64,000 nucleotides of DNA from Arthrobacter sp. Bz4 (GTDB lineage: Bacteria; Actinomycetota; Actinomycetes; Actinomycetales; Micrococcaceae), in contig NZ_QDAE01000009.1 of NCBI RefSeq assembly GCF_003075455.1, positions 1 to 64,000 of the forward strand, given 5' to 3'. Below are positions 54,501 to 63,364 of this stretch, piece after piece. Each line of letters starts with the position of its first letter. Positions within the stretch are counted from its first letter, which is position 1. The translations under genes and the position numbers were made by a program. Below the pieces are notes generated by a model. The model was not told where the DNA came from. It searched no databases and saw only the letters and a list, made by a program, of their open reading frames with translations.

Positions 54501-55185
54501 CCGACGACGGCGCGCCGCGTTCCAGCCGCTGTCCGGCAGCCGTGACGGGGTCGGTGAGTGCCGGTGCAGGGCCAGAGGCGTCCACCAGCATGCCCTGCGG
54601 GTGGCTGCCGTAGGCGGTCCCCGCCCACCGTGCACTGTCAACGGGCAGACCCACATGCTCCAGTTCCTCCCACCCCATTCCCTCGTCATACTGGGCCAGG
54701 TCGGTGCCCAGAATCGACTCGATCACAATGCCGGGGTCCACCAGGAGGCCGTCCATCGCCCCGGCACCAATCTGGACGGCTCCGGCCCCCGGCTCGAAAC
54801 GCCTGACAGCCACGGCGCCTGAGGTGGTGGGCCAGCCGGCAAAAGCGTAGATGTAGCCGGCAGCGCCGCTGAGGAACAGGTGGGCGGTCACCAGCCGGGT
54901 CCCGTGCCAGGTCACCAGGGTACGCCCGCCCAACGAGGGGATGACGACCGCACGGAAGGTGAAGTCGGTGCGTTCGGCGCGCATGGCCGGCCGGCGCCAG
55001 ACGCTGAACGGCCGGCTGGGTATGCCGATCTCCTGGTTGGTCAGCCACCGTAGCTGCACGTTCGCCGGCCTGACCTTGAGGGTGCGTGAATACTCTTTCA
55101 ATCCGCCAAGGGTGCGGGCGTGAACCGCCCAATTGATGGCGACGCCCTCGGCCTGGAACCGGCGGGAATTGAATACGTAGCTCAT
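51541..55185 (-). CDS. large beta-rich protein of unknown function, partner of the giant gene
   Basis: A 1214-residue protein that I cannot assign. It has no signal peptide, no transmembrane helices and almost no Cys. The N-terminus (MSYVFNSRRFQAEGVAINWA, then RTLGGLKEYSRTLKVRPANV) recalls phage-tail or baseplate-like beta proteins only loosely. The middle (about 330-420) contains repeated actinobacterial-style proline-rich turns. From about 690 onward there are at least three fibronectin-III/Ig-like stretches, e.g. ARLSWSSAGSVAGYAIYEST. A GPFPGRPFPGRPPRP repeat sits near 1140. The start is 2 bases after the giant gene stop, so the pair is translationally coupled. Confidence 0.75.
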   Translation of the reverse strand: MSYVFNSRRFQAEGVAINWAVHARTLGGLKEYSRTLKVRPANVQLRWLTNQEIGIPSRPFSVWRRPAMRAERTDFTFRAVVIPSLGGRTLVTWHGTRLVTAHLFLSGAAGYIYAFAGWPTTSGAVAVRRFEPGAGAVQIGAGAMDGLLVDPGIVIESILGTDLAQYDEGMGWEELEHVGLPVDSARWAGTAYGSHPQGMLVDASGPAPALTDPVTAAGQRLERGAPSSGWDPHLTAGITAPGWQEPDFTAVIDDANASLVHHLAVISNSHPPQEHAGRTIAITMPPPANSSGGSAPGSPTTSLVSPWGMTLLAAGADPYAALTLGMGTAYGPDELPKDDHGERSGYDYLVTATYEKGLDGQSAERTYAAVVPSPQPGIAPLAPAGVLVRTMGYLRPMDRDAPWRTSLRTGWERPLATPLARPRSFAFARVSRPGDLAASSLLPPRVGGGWLPGIINDAPVEGDPAPHRISAVDREIPIPTDPGSISPSYSVAHQDLYGLWSKWRTAGVTVDQPAVDGVRIVSAALTAVGSPTAGSLVAAQLEVEFLWDWSARGPLAIRFAGRLFAAPLHGSQPPDTSVPGGLQRSLGGGGAFADVVFVGDEGSGGGMTLTGLNLAGDAVVEMGPAGQGERERRYRLRIPGFSLDFDASGHIGLALWAIGRERVLPQRWGAWPADPSVVTTSDPRPPAVVMNTLPTVALGSLPDANGESHARLSWSSAGSVAGYAIYESTETKLLQNAGLPPADLEAPLSQRLEAMKDVFNNDPSRRAFTRRNATLVSGTSADVTLPRGTTDIHAFVIIGVSAGQVEAPWPSGPDAADQWFAYAVPRRSQPAPPTLELHAVEDAGVYKARVLVGARDGAAVTRVELHRVRVDEAVASLGTMGPPVAAVSASTPGWTIGAGPAPGGIRTLDGFDVPDGSWKRLWYRATVWSSDDPSRGILGDRSDASSAAWVVVPPAGPPDLSALTVAPGAGGPGEVLVRWTSRAPAVRSPLGTHRISVAATVPLGAALIDSSEQLGLVTEVEPTTGSGFWRIEALAGAPTGYRALLRRADPGDIIEVRVIITDPLGRTSTETVTVPPGSLLPAPEINGLALARRQPLTGVLAEWQSSTPPAATPAGSFRLRVTLRPRASGPFPGRPFPGRPPRPVVIDGNLEEVPVATPEAASTRTQVGRYPSRAGEYWVYSPAAPDRITVRLTGPDGRSAEQSIQLRLRPPFRL

Positions 55186-55187
55186 GA

Positions 55188-58100
55188 TCAGTCAGTCTCT
55201 TCCCACGGCGCGGAGGTGAGTTGGAGGTCGGCGACGGTAAACGCACTATCTGCGGCCGCCGGGCCGTCGAGATACGTCTCGGGTTGCGCGAGACGGGCCA
55301 GGACCAGGGTCAGGCGCTTGCCGCGGGACCCTGGTTTGAGGGAGACCAGGGCACGCTGGCCGCCCGGCCCCATCACCATCCGGTCCACGACTGCGCCAGC
55401 GCTGGGCCTCTCAGCGAGCTCCAGCCACCTGCGCTGCACCATCTTGTAGCGGCGGTTGCCGGCTACCGCCGAATCCACCTCTTCGACTGCCACCCCACGA
55501 CTACGCCACATTGGCTCTGACGCATCGATGAGGACAGCTGCCGGTTGGGGGACCGAGCCCGGCGCCGCAGTTTCCCAGAACACCACAATCTGACCGGATT
55601 TAGGCACGCCCATTGGCTCCAGCCCCGCCGCAGTGAGCGCCTGGTCAAGTTCGGCGCCTTCCGGAGGGCGCGCCGCGAAGGATGCGGCAACGGTCTGCAG
55701 CGCCGCCGGCGCAGCGTACCGGTGCACAATCTTGGCGTCGGCGAACGACCCACTGAACTCTTCGACCGAGGCGTAGGCGCCGGTGCTGAAGGAGCGGCGC
55801 CAGATCACCTCACCCTGCGCGCCGTCGGGCGCCGTCAAATCGGCGGTTTCCACATCCATGATGTAGTCGGTGTAGCTCTCAAGTTCCACTCCCACGGTTT
55901 CCACCGAGTGCCTGACGCGTTCCTCATCCACGGGGATGCAACTGCCGGTCAGTACCCCAGCCAGCGCCTGCTCCCAGGGTGATAGGACCGCCGCCGCGAC
56001 GAGCTCCGGGTTGTTGCCTCCGGCTGCGGTCCAGGGCCGCAACACCAACGGGTGGACGAAGCCGGGTTTCGCCTGGATGGGGCGGAAGGCTGAGGACCGC
56101 AACCGCACCTGAAGCCGTTTGCCGTAGGCCGCGAACATCCTGACCACGTTGGTGGTGCCGAAAATGATCTTGATGGGTTCCCCGGTGGGAAAGTGCTGCT
56201 CACCCTCCTGCGGGGTGCTGCCGAGGATCCAGGGGTCGAGTCGCCGGGGTGGCAGGTTGTCGGTTCTGAAGAAGAACTGCTGCGGGGAACTGGCGACGTC
56301 GACGGCCGTTCCATCGGTCCCGTCGGGAAGGACGGGTCGAGCCTGCACGGAGTACCCGACTGTTGCGCGGTAGACGGTGTCGGGGTGGAGCAGCGCGTGG
56401 TCGTCCGTGTCGCCGCCGAGGACATTGGCGACCGCGGCCTGGCGGGAGTCGCGTTCGGTCTGGTCCCAGTCGAAGCGCAGGAACTCGGCGGTCCGGGTCA
56501 GTTCGGTGCCGGCCAGATAGTAGCCGCGGGCGTCGAGGCGCTCGTTGATTGAATCCTCGGGTGGCATCCCAATCTGAAGGTGGTCAGCCTTCACGCCGCC
56601 CTTAACCTCAACGACGACGGGGAAGTACCCCAGCCGGGTCATGGCCGTGGCTTGCTGGCTGAGCAGGAACGTGTCCGCACCCCAGGGTCCGGCAGCGTCG
56701 GTCCAGCGGGCGGGGAGAGTGGTGACGGCGGGGGTGACAACGTCCCTGGAAAGTTCATTTTCCTCGGCGTCAAAGGCACAGACCACGAGTCCGCCCTCCA
56801 GCAACTCTCTGCGCACCAGCAGATACAACACCACCGCGGTGAAGGGGCCGGTGCGCAGCACCACCGCATTATCGAGTGGCCCCGGCTGGAATCCCGCGGC
56901 TTTCCAGCCCTCGTGGATGTCTTGTTTCCGCTCTTCGTCACCGTGGTGCATGGGGTCACGGGCGTCGTAGACGGGTGCAGCGAGCGCCCGGCTGGAACAT
57001 TTGGCGCGGCCCTGCTTGATCGGAACACCATCCAGCAGTTGCGCCCGGTGGACGGTGAGGTCGGGGTCCGGGTTGGTGACCACATCGCCCCAGTCGACGC
57101 GAGGCAACACCGTTTCCTCTGGCTCCTTGCCTCCGAGGGCCGCGAGGACCGGGTTGTTGGCCTCGACTGATCCGTCCAGTTCGGGACGACGGGTGTCCGC
57201 CCGGTTGGCTTCCCTGACCTCCGGGCAGGTCACGGCGAGCCCCTCAACCTGGGCGGGGACGACGGCGAGGAGACTGTCGACCGAGAAGTCGCCCGAGCGC
57301 CAGCGCTCGGTCACGGTCAGGTGGTTGTCCGGCGGTATCGACCGGTGGCTTCCCGGCGGGTCCGGCCAGGGCAGCCCGGTAAGGTGCCAGCCGGCCTCGG
57401 ATGGCCCCAGGGGTTCGCCGAGGAAAGTGAACAGGACCGACGTCGGCGGGGCAATGGGATCACAGATGGTTCCCCAGCTGTCGGTGACCGTCTCCTCGAG
57501 CGAGTACCCGGTTTCGACTGCCTTGGGGGTTCCCTCCGGGAGCCAGCTCAGGAGCGCCAGTTGGGCCGACAGGGCCGTGTCGCCACTTTTTTGCTCCCAC
57601 CAGGTAGCCGGTGTCGATCCGTCGGTGAATCCCCCCGGCAGCACACCGCCGTCGGGGCCCACCGGGTCGAGCTCCACTGAGGTCAGGGTGAATTTATAGG
57701 ACGCGGATCCTTTCTTGACCCATCCCCCGGGAGCGACTCCGGTGCTGCCGGCCAGCACCTCGCCCTTGAACCGAACTGCCGGATCGGCGACCGGGGGCAG
57801 GTTCATCATGAGTACCGGAATGGCGTCCAGGGGAACACCATTCTCGGGGTCCACCGCGGCCAGGGATTCGGCGGCGTCGGCCAGGCCGCTGTCGATCGGT
57901 TTGTCGACGCCTGAGCCCTGGACTAGCGCCGGTGACCTGCCCACCAACTTGAGGATTTCGACCAGCGGCGGCGGGGGCGGGGTCTGGATCGCCGTCTCGC
58001 CAAGTTCAAAAGTGACGCAGCCCTGCACGGAGAAGAACAGGAACTTCACCCGTCCGCAGATCTCGCCGCTGATGCGTGACACCTTGGCCGGGTTGCCGCC

Positions 58101-61100
58101 GATCATCTTCTCCCCCACGAAGACGTCCAGCTTGGCCCAGGCGCTCACCTCAATGATGAAGAGGTGAAGGCTGCCCCGGACATACAGGATCCCGGCGAGG
58201 CAGAACGGGTCGAACCCCACCACCGCATCAAAGCCGGCAGCGAGTTCGGCGTAGAGGCCGCTACTGCGGTCCCCCCATTCAAACGAGACGTGGAGGCCGG
58301 TACCGATGGAGAATCCGTAGACTTCGGGCAGGTTGTCCAGGGCAAGCCCGTTGCCGGAGAGCATCAGGTAGCCCGTGCCGTCGAACACCTCAAGGATGTT
58401 GGCGTGGATGGGGCTGCGCTGCCGGCCGAGGTACAGGTGCCAGTCCGCCACATCGGTGAAGTTGAAGAAAGCTTCGACCGGGATATGGAGTTCCAGCAGC
58501 GGTGAGATGTCGAAGTCAATGGAAATGCCGATGGTGAGAGTCCCGCGCCCCATGTCGAGGTCGATGACGGCCAGGAAGGTGCCTTCGGCGTTGCCGCCCA
58601 GGTTCGGCATCACGGCCAGCAGCTTCGCCTTCATGATCAGCAGTAGCCGCGGGCCGGGCAGCTCCAGCATGATCAGGCCCTTGAGGTTGAAGATGACGCT
58701 GCTGCCCATGGTGCCGAGGATTGCGCCAACACCAAAGGCCCAGGTGTTGACCTCGGGCTTCCAGAACTCCAGGTTCAAGGGGTTTCCGCCGGTGGCCCGG
58801 AGCCAGGCCAGTGCGGGTGCCATGTTGGAGGTGTCGATGTCGGTCAGGTCGCGTGCGTAGTTCATGGCGAACAATCCCATGAAACCGTAGATCCCCAGGC
58901 CGCTCTGCCCCAGCGGGATGGCGACCGGGAACTCGACCTCAAGTGCGACGATCACGCCGGTGGCCGGTCCGCCGTCCTCCTCGCTGATGTTCGCCACCCC
59001 CACCCCTGCGGCGATCCGCACCGACACGGGAACGATGGTCAGGTCCAGCTGCCCCTTTATCTCGCTGTCGTTCATTTCCAGGTAGCCTTTGCCAGCGATG
59101 GCACCCGGAATGTCGATGGAGGCGCCGAAAGCGGTGATCGCGAAACTGAACGGTTCGAAGGCAACCCGCAGCCGGGCCCGGTCGATGCTGACGACGCCAA
59201 GGTCGACGGCGAAACCCAGGTCAATCTCGAAGATGAGGGGATTGTTGCGTGCCACCCGTGCGCCGAGTACCTGCAGGAGCTCGCCGAGCGGTTCGGCAAT
59301 CTTCAGCCCGCCGGGACCTGCCACCTCGATGGAATAGCCCTTCGCTGCGTCAAACACCGGCCGGAACTGGAACGGCTGACCGGCAGCGCCGTCCCCGAGC
59401 CTGATGCCCACCGCCTTGTAGCGTACCGAGAGCGGGGCCTCACGGGTGATCTCGACGAGACCAGCGATGTCCATCGAGATGGCCGCCTCGACGTCGAAGA
59501 GCACCACCAGTTCATTGGCGCCGGGGACAGCGTTGAGCAGGATCTCGCCGCCGTGCCACACCACCCTTTCGGTCTTAACAATCTCCGAGGAAGCAATGCC
59601 CGCCGGGATGGCGAGCATCGCGGCGGTGACCCCCATCTGGACGATGGCCCCCTCGTTGGCGACCGCCCCTGCCGTCTCGGAGAGCAGCGGCATCAGGACC
59701 ACTGTGGCGCCGAAGAAGTCCAGCCCGAACTCCGGTGCCTGCAGCGCCTCTCCCGGCCGGATCCCCCACAGGTAGAGTCCGTCGGTGTCCTGGGGGTGGG
59801 CCCCATACTGGGCGGTCATCCTCACGGAGCCAACAGCCTCGTCGATTTCGATCAGGAACCGGATTCTGATGATGCCGTCGGCGGGGTTGCGGCCGATGGC
59901 CCGGGCCGCGCTGAGCTCGCTCCCCGGGGTCATCTGCCCGGCTAGCCGGTTCTCGGCGGCGGTCTGGATATCGAACTCTCCGAACACTTCGCAGGAGACG
60001 AAAGTGTTCCTGACGATTCTGACGACTGTGCCCAGTTTCCGGAACCAGGAAGGCGGGTTGGTGCGGGTGCCGGGGTCGGCGTCGGGGGTGGTCAGATCGG
60101 TGCCGGGGCCGGTGGCTTCCTCCCGCCACAGTTCCGCCGTGACCAGCGTGTCCCCGGTGCTCACTGGCGGCCAGGTCGCTTCCGCTTTCCAGAAGGTCCG
60201 CCGGACGTCGAGGGCTGGCCCCTGCCCCGTCCACCCCGACATGTCGGCGGCAGCGGTGATCACCGGGTTCCTGCCGGTGAGTGCGGGCTCCTGGCAGAGC
60301 CGTTCGATGCGAAGTTGGAGGGCATCGGCGCGGCGCCGGGCAAGCCGTTCGTTGTATTGGCGGACCGTGGGTGTGTCGGTGCCCTCGAAACTGGCGTACC
60401 CGCTGATGGAGATGGGGTGCCCGGCGGGGAGCGCCGCGAGGAGCGGGCGGAGCGTGTCGTCGGAGTCGGTGCCCTGCGTCCAGGGGGTGGCGGCACCCGC
60501 ATTGGGTGCCGGGGCTGACCGGCTTGGCGCCGCGGATTCGGCTCCCGGGTCCGGTGTGTCAAAGCGGTAATAGGCGGTGGCAGCCCCCACGGTGGTGGTC
60601 CCGGGAAGCCTGGCCTGTACCGAGAAGCGTTGGCCCGGGCCGACGTTGACGGACAGCGTAGCGCCTGTCGTTGGCGCACCGCCGTCGACCCGCCATTCGG
60701 TGGTGGCCGCTGTTGCCGTGTCGACGTCGAGAGTGAGGACAACCGTCGTCGTCGTGCCCGCGACGGTTTCAGAGTCGACGCGCAGGCGCGGCGAGGCGGC
60801 CGGGACGGTACCTGTGGTGGTGCTGACGGTGCGAAGCTGGGCGTTGGTACCACCGCCCGGGACCGTGGCGAGGGCCGACGTCGTCAGGGTGAGGGTGGCG
60901 GTCTGTGGAGTGCCGCTGGTGTCCCTGACGGTGATGACGATGTTTCGGCTCGCGTCGGTGGAGAGATCGATGTCGGTGACCCTGCCGGCCGGCTGTGCGA
61001 CGCCGTCGACGGTGATGGTGAAGGTGTAGGGGGCCAACCCGCCTTCAACGTCGGCGACCATCCGGGTGAGAGGGGGCAGGGTGACGGTGCGGGTTCCGCC

Positions 61101-62000
61101 GGTGCCGACCGGCGAGTAGCAGCGCCCGGCCGCATCGTAGAAGCGCGCCCCGAGTTTGAGGGCTCCTGCGCCCTGGTAGGCGACGGTCAGGTCGAAGTCC
61201 CCGGACACCCCGGAGGTCGCGCCGAAGCCGATGAGGAGGTTTTTGGCACCGGCGTCCACGCAGAGGTCGCGGGCGCCGTTCGGAGCCACGAAGAGCCGGA
61301 TTTCTGGGAGATAAAGGCCCTGCCATTCGGCGCCAAGGTTGAGCAGGTCGAGGACGTCGGGTGGGGTGGCGTCACCGGAGAGATCGAGCATGCCGGAGCG
61401 GAATCCGAAGCCGACCACGTCGGTGGACCCGATGAACGCGAACGGAGGCTGCATGGTGACGAAGGAGGCAATGGCGGGATCGTCGGTGCCGGTGTCGCCG
61501 AGGCCCAGGAACCTGGCGTCGGTGCCGCCGTCGTCGCCGAAGATCTGGAAGTCGACGTCCGGCAGGGTGAACGTGAAGTCAGGATTCTGCGGATCCGGGA
61601 CCAGCTCCCCCGGGCTGGGATGCTTGGCTCCGCGCAGGAACGGGGCTTTCAACACAATATTGCTCAGGCTCAGGTCGAGGGTGAAGTCCTCCCCGCCCAG
61701 TCCCGGGACCTGCAGTTCGAAGGTGAGGGTGGTGTTGCGGACGTCAATCCACGAGTTTTCACCGAAGGCGTCCGCTCCACCTGCAGTCGCGGCGGGGGTC
61801 CAGACCAGACGTTTGCTGACGACGTCGACGCCCAGTTTCAGCCCGGCAGCGAAGGACACCGAGCCGGTGACGGTCACACCGCCGGGGTTCGAGGGGGTTT
61901 GCTGATCGTCGACGGTGAACTCGTCGAGGGCTTCCCCGAAATCCCCGAGCTCCGTGCCATCACCGAGCAGGGGTGTGAGTGTATCCAGTAGTGAAGGCAT
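55188..62000 (-). CDS. giant beta-rich protein, DUF6603-like, OmpA-like insert
   Basis: A 2270-residue protein without a signal peptide. Residues 1-290 are a beta-rich head (MPSLLDTLTPLLGDGTELGD...). About 300-480 holds two Ig-like repeats. About 510-560 is an OmpA-like segment (ISISGYASFEGTDTPTVRQY, then NERLARRRADALQLRIERL). About 780-1335 is a long stretch of alternating hydrophobic strands (PLGQSGLGIYGFMGLFAMNY, then GRGTLTIGISIDFDISPLLE), which I read as DUF6603-like from memory. A PPPPP linker near 1340 leads to a beta-rich C-terminus of about 930 residues. GAGGAG precedes the ATG. The function is unknown; see findings. Confidence 0.75.
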   Translation of the reverse strand: MPSLLDTLTPLLGDGTELGDFGEALDEFTVDDQQTPSNPGGVTVTGSVSFAAGLKLGVDVVSKRLVWTPAATAGGADAFGENSWIDVRNTTLTFELQVPGLGGEDFTLDLSLSNIVLKAPFLRGAKHPSPGELVPDPQNPDFTFTLPDVDFQIFGDDGGTDARFLGLGDTGTDDPAIASFVTMQPPFAFIGSTDVVGFGFRSGMLDLSGDATPPDVLDLLNLGAEWQGLYLPEIRLFVAPNGARDLCVDAGAKNLLIGFGATSGVSGDFDLTVAYQGAGALKLGARFYDAAGRCYSPVGTGGTRTVTLPPLTRMVADVEGGLAPYTFTITVDGVAQPAGRVTDIDLSTDASRNIVITVRDTSGTPQTATLTLTTSALATVPGGGTNAQLRTVSTTTGTVPAASPRLRVDSETVAGTTTTVVLTLDVDTATAATTEWRVDGGAPTTGATLSVNVGPGQRFSVQARLPGTTTVGAATAYYRFDTPDPGAESAAPSRSAPAPNAGAATPWTQGTDSDDTLRPLLAALPAGHPISISGYASFEGTDTPTVRQYNERLARRRADALQLRIERLCQEPALTGRNPVITAAADMSGWTGQGPALDVRRTFWKAEATWPPVSTGDTLVTAELWREEATGPGTDLTTPDADPGTRTNPPSWFRKLGTVVRIVRNTFVSCEVFGEFDIQTAAENRLAGQMTPGSELSAARAIGRNPADGIIRIRFLIEIDEAVGSVRMTAQYGAHPQDTDGLYLWGIRPGEALQAPEFGLDFFGATVVLMPLLSETAGAVANEGAIVQMGVTAAMLAIPAGIASSEIVKTERVVWHGGEILLNAVPGANELVVLFDVEAAISMDIAGLVEITREAPLSVRYKAVGIRLGDGAAGQPFQFRPVFDAAKGYSIEVAGPGGLKIAEPLGELLQVLGARVARNNPLIFEIDLGFAVDLGVVSIDRARLRVAFEPFSFAITAFGASIDIPGAIAGKGYLEMNDSEIKGQLDLTIVPVSVRIAAGVGVANISEEDGGPATGVIVALEVEFPVAIPLGQSGLGIYGFMGLFAMNYARDLTDIDTSNMAPALAWLRATGGNPLNLEFWKPEVNTWAFGVGAILGTMGSSVIFNLKGLIMLELPGPRLLLIMKAKLLAVMPNLGGNAEGTFLAVIDLDMGRGTLTIGISIDFDISPLLELHIPVEAFFNFTDVADWHLYLGRQRSPIHANILEVFDGTGYLMLSGNGLALDNLPEVYGFSIGTGLHVSFEWGDRSSGLYAELAAGFDAVVGFDPFCLAGILYVRGSLHLFIIEVSAWAKLDVFVGEKMIGGNPAKVSRISGEICGRVKFLFFSVQGCVTFELGETAIQTPPPPPLVEILKLVGRSPALVQGSGVDKPIDSGLADAAESLAAVDPENGVPLDAIPVLMMNLPPVADPAVRFKGEVLAGSTGVAPGGWVKKGSASYKFTLTSVELDPVGPDGGVLPGGFTDGSTPATWWEQKSGDTALSAQLALLSWLPEGTPKAVETGYSLEETVTDSWGTICDPIAPPTSVLFTFLGEPLGPSEAGWHLTGLPWPDPPGSHRSIPPDNHLTVTERWRSGDFSVDSLLAVVPAQVEGLAVTCPEVREANRADTRRPELDGSVEANNPVLAALGGKEPEETVLPRVDWGDVVTNPDPDLTVHRAQLLDGVPIKQGRAKCSSRALAAPVYDARDPMHHGDEERKQDIHEGWKAAGFQPGPLDNAVVLRTGPFTAVVLYLLVRRELLEGGLVVCAFDAEENELSRDVVTPAVTTLPARWTDAAGPWGADTFLLSQQATAMTRLGYFPVVVEVKGGVKADHLQIGMPPEDSINERLDARGYYLAGTELTRTAEFLRFDWDQTERDSRQAAVANVLGGDTDDHALLHPDTVYRATVGYSVQARPVLPDGTDGTAVDVASSPQQFFFRTDNLPPRRLDPWILGSTPQEGEQHFPTGEPIKIIFGTTNVVRMFAAYGKRLQVRLRSSAFRPIQAKPGFVHPLVLRPWTAAGGNNPELVAAAVLSPWEQALAGVLTGSCIPVDEERVRHSVETVGVELESYTDYIMDVETADLTAPDGAQGEVIWRRSFSTGAYASVEEFSGSFADAKIVHRYAAPAALQTVAASFAARPPEGAELDQALTAAGLEPMGVPKSGQIVVFWETAAPGSVPQPAAVLIDASEPMWRSRGVAVEEVDSAVAGNRRYKMVQRRWLELAERPSAGAVVDRMVMGPGGQRALVSLKPGSRGKRLTLVLARLAQPETYLDGPAAADSAFTVADLQLTSAPWEETD

Positions 62001-62149
62001 TGCCCAGCTCCTCAGCGGATATCCAGCACGTCAGAATGGAACGATTATGGACCCGCAGTAGAAACTCGACAACCAAAACTCTTGGTTATTCAAAACGTAT
62101 GTGTTAATTTATTCGATTGTATTTTTGGGCCGGCCCTTTGGGGTCGGGT
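62001..62149. promoter_or_regulatory. AT-rich promoter region of the giant-protein operon
   Basis: This short gap is strikingly AT-rich for the window (62065-62130). It contains an inverted repeat AACCAA-N5-TTGGTT (62071-62087), a likely operator or promoter spacer element for the minus-strand giant gene. The upstream DAO-like gene ends at its right border, so this is the only promoter region for the two giant genes. Confidence 0.55.
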
Positions 62150-63223
62150 TTAGCGGGTCGGGCGCAGCGTGTCGGCCAGCAGCGGGACGTTGCTCTCCTC
62201 GCCCAGGATCAGTGCGGCCGCCAGTTCAGCAATCCCCGACGACGTCTGGAAACCGTAGCCGCCCTGGCCAGCCAGCCAGAAAAACCCGGCGGCTTCGGGA
62301 TCAAACCCGACCACCGGCAACCCGGCTTTGGTCGAGGTTCGCAGCCCGGTCCAGGCGCGGTCGATTGAGGTGATTCCCAGGGTGGTCGCCTCATTCAACC
62401 GGTGCAGTAACGCCGTCAGGTCGGCGGCGACCGGTTGGGCGTCCTCGGGAACGCTTGGCACCGATTCGCAGGGCGAAATCAGTGCACCTGCCCCTTCGCG
62501 CCGGAAATAGAAGCTGTCGTCGGCGGCCGCGACCATCGGTGTTCCCGGTGCCAGCTCGCCGGTCATGCGCACGACGGCGGCGGTCCGGCGGTAGGGCCGG
62601 AGCCCCTGGATTTCCACTCCGGAGATTACCGCAACCTCATCGGCCCACGCCCCCGCAGCGTTCACGAGGACCGCTGAATGAATGGCGTGCGCGCCGGCCC
62701 CGACATTCCACCCGTTTTTCAACTGTTGGGCCGAGTGGATCTTGGCCCCGGTAAGGACCGTGACACCGGCGCCGAACGCTACCTGCCGGTGGTGGTCGAT
62801 CAGGGCAGCGGAATCGAGCCCCACCGAGGTGGTGTCAATGCCCGCGGCGGCGAACGTTTCCGGCCGGAGCTGCCGGCACAGGGACAGCGCTTCCTGGTGG
62901 CTGATCGCGGTCATGGCGCCACTGGAGCGTTCAGCGACGTCCTGCTCGGATCCGATCAGCATGAAGCTGCGCGGCGCGAGGAGTTGGAGGTTGTGGTCTT
63001 TTTCGGTGGTGCGCAGCAGGTCGAGGGTGCGATTGGTGAGCTGCTGCACCGCGGGAGGTCCGTAGCTGGGGATGAGTTGCCGGGCTGATCTGGAGGAGGC
63101 GTGGTAGGCGAGCTCCTGTTCGGCCTCCACGAGGACCACCGTGCAGTGCCCGGCGAGCAGCGAGGCCAGGGACAGCCCGGCGATGCCGCCACCGACAATC
63201 AGAACATCAGCGTTGAGTGCCAT
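62150..63223 (-). CDS. FAD-dependent DAO-family oxidoreductase
   Basis: A 357-residue flavoenzyme of the D-amino-acid/glycine oxidase (DAO) superfamily. VLIVGGGIAGLSLASLLAGH (about 7-26) is the FAD Rossmann motif. SSRSARQLIPSYG is the covalent-flavin/substrate-side loop seen in this group, and the C-terminal WLAGQGGYGFQTSSGIAEL near residue 318 contacts FAD. It probably oxidises an amine or amino acid, giving an imine and hydrogen peroxide; the substrate is unknown. The gene lies between kbl and the giant operon on the same strand. Confidence 0.87.
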   Translation of the reverse strand: MALNADVLIVGGGIAGLSLASLLAGHCTVVLVEAEQELAYHASSRSARQLIPSYGPPAVQQLTNRTLDLLRTTEKDHNLQLLAPRSFMLIGSEQDVAERSSGAMTAISHQEALSLCRQLRPETFAAAGIDTTSVGLDSAALIDHHRQVAFGAGVTVLTGAKIHSAQQLKNGWNVGAGAHAIHSAVLVNAAGAWADEVAVISGVEIQGLRPYRRTAAVVRMTGELAPGTPMVAAADDSFYFRREGAGALISPCESVPSVPEDAQPVAADLTALLHRLNEATTLGITSIDRAWTGLRTSTKAGLPVVGFDPEAAGFFWLAGQGGYGFQTSSGIAELAAALILGEESNVPLLADTLRPTR

Positions 63224-63364
63224 GCCTGCAGCCTACCCGGCGGCCCGGGTCGATTCCGGGAAGACAGCAGTTCGGTGAGCAATACGGACGCCGGGGGCGT
63301 GTCACCGAACCGGGTTCACGACGCCGGCCGGGCTGGCTGGTGCCGGGGCTGGGCAGTTCGCCGG

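Noticed and set aside
60630-61991. Long open frames antisense to the giant gene, and similar antisense frames opposite other genes
   Set aside because: Low-complexity, Arg/Pro/Gly/Asp-rich products without ribosome sites, explained by the high GC of the coding strand.
51541-62000. Contractile injection system or phage tail cluster
   Set aside because: No sheath, tube, baseplate wedge, spike or AAA+ ATPase genes are present; only two large unknown proteins.
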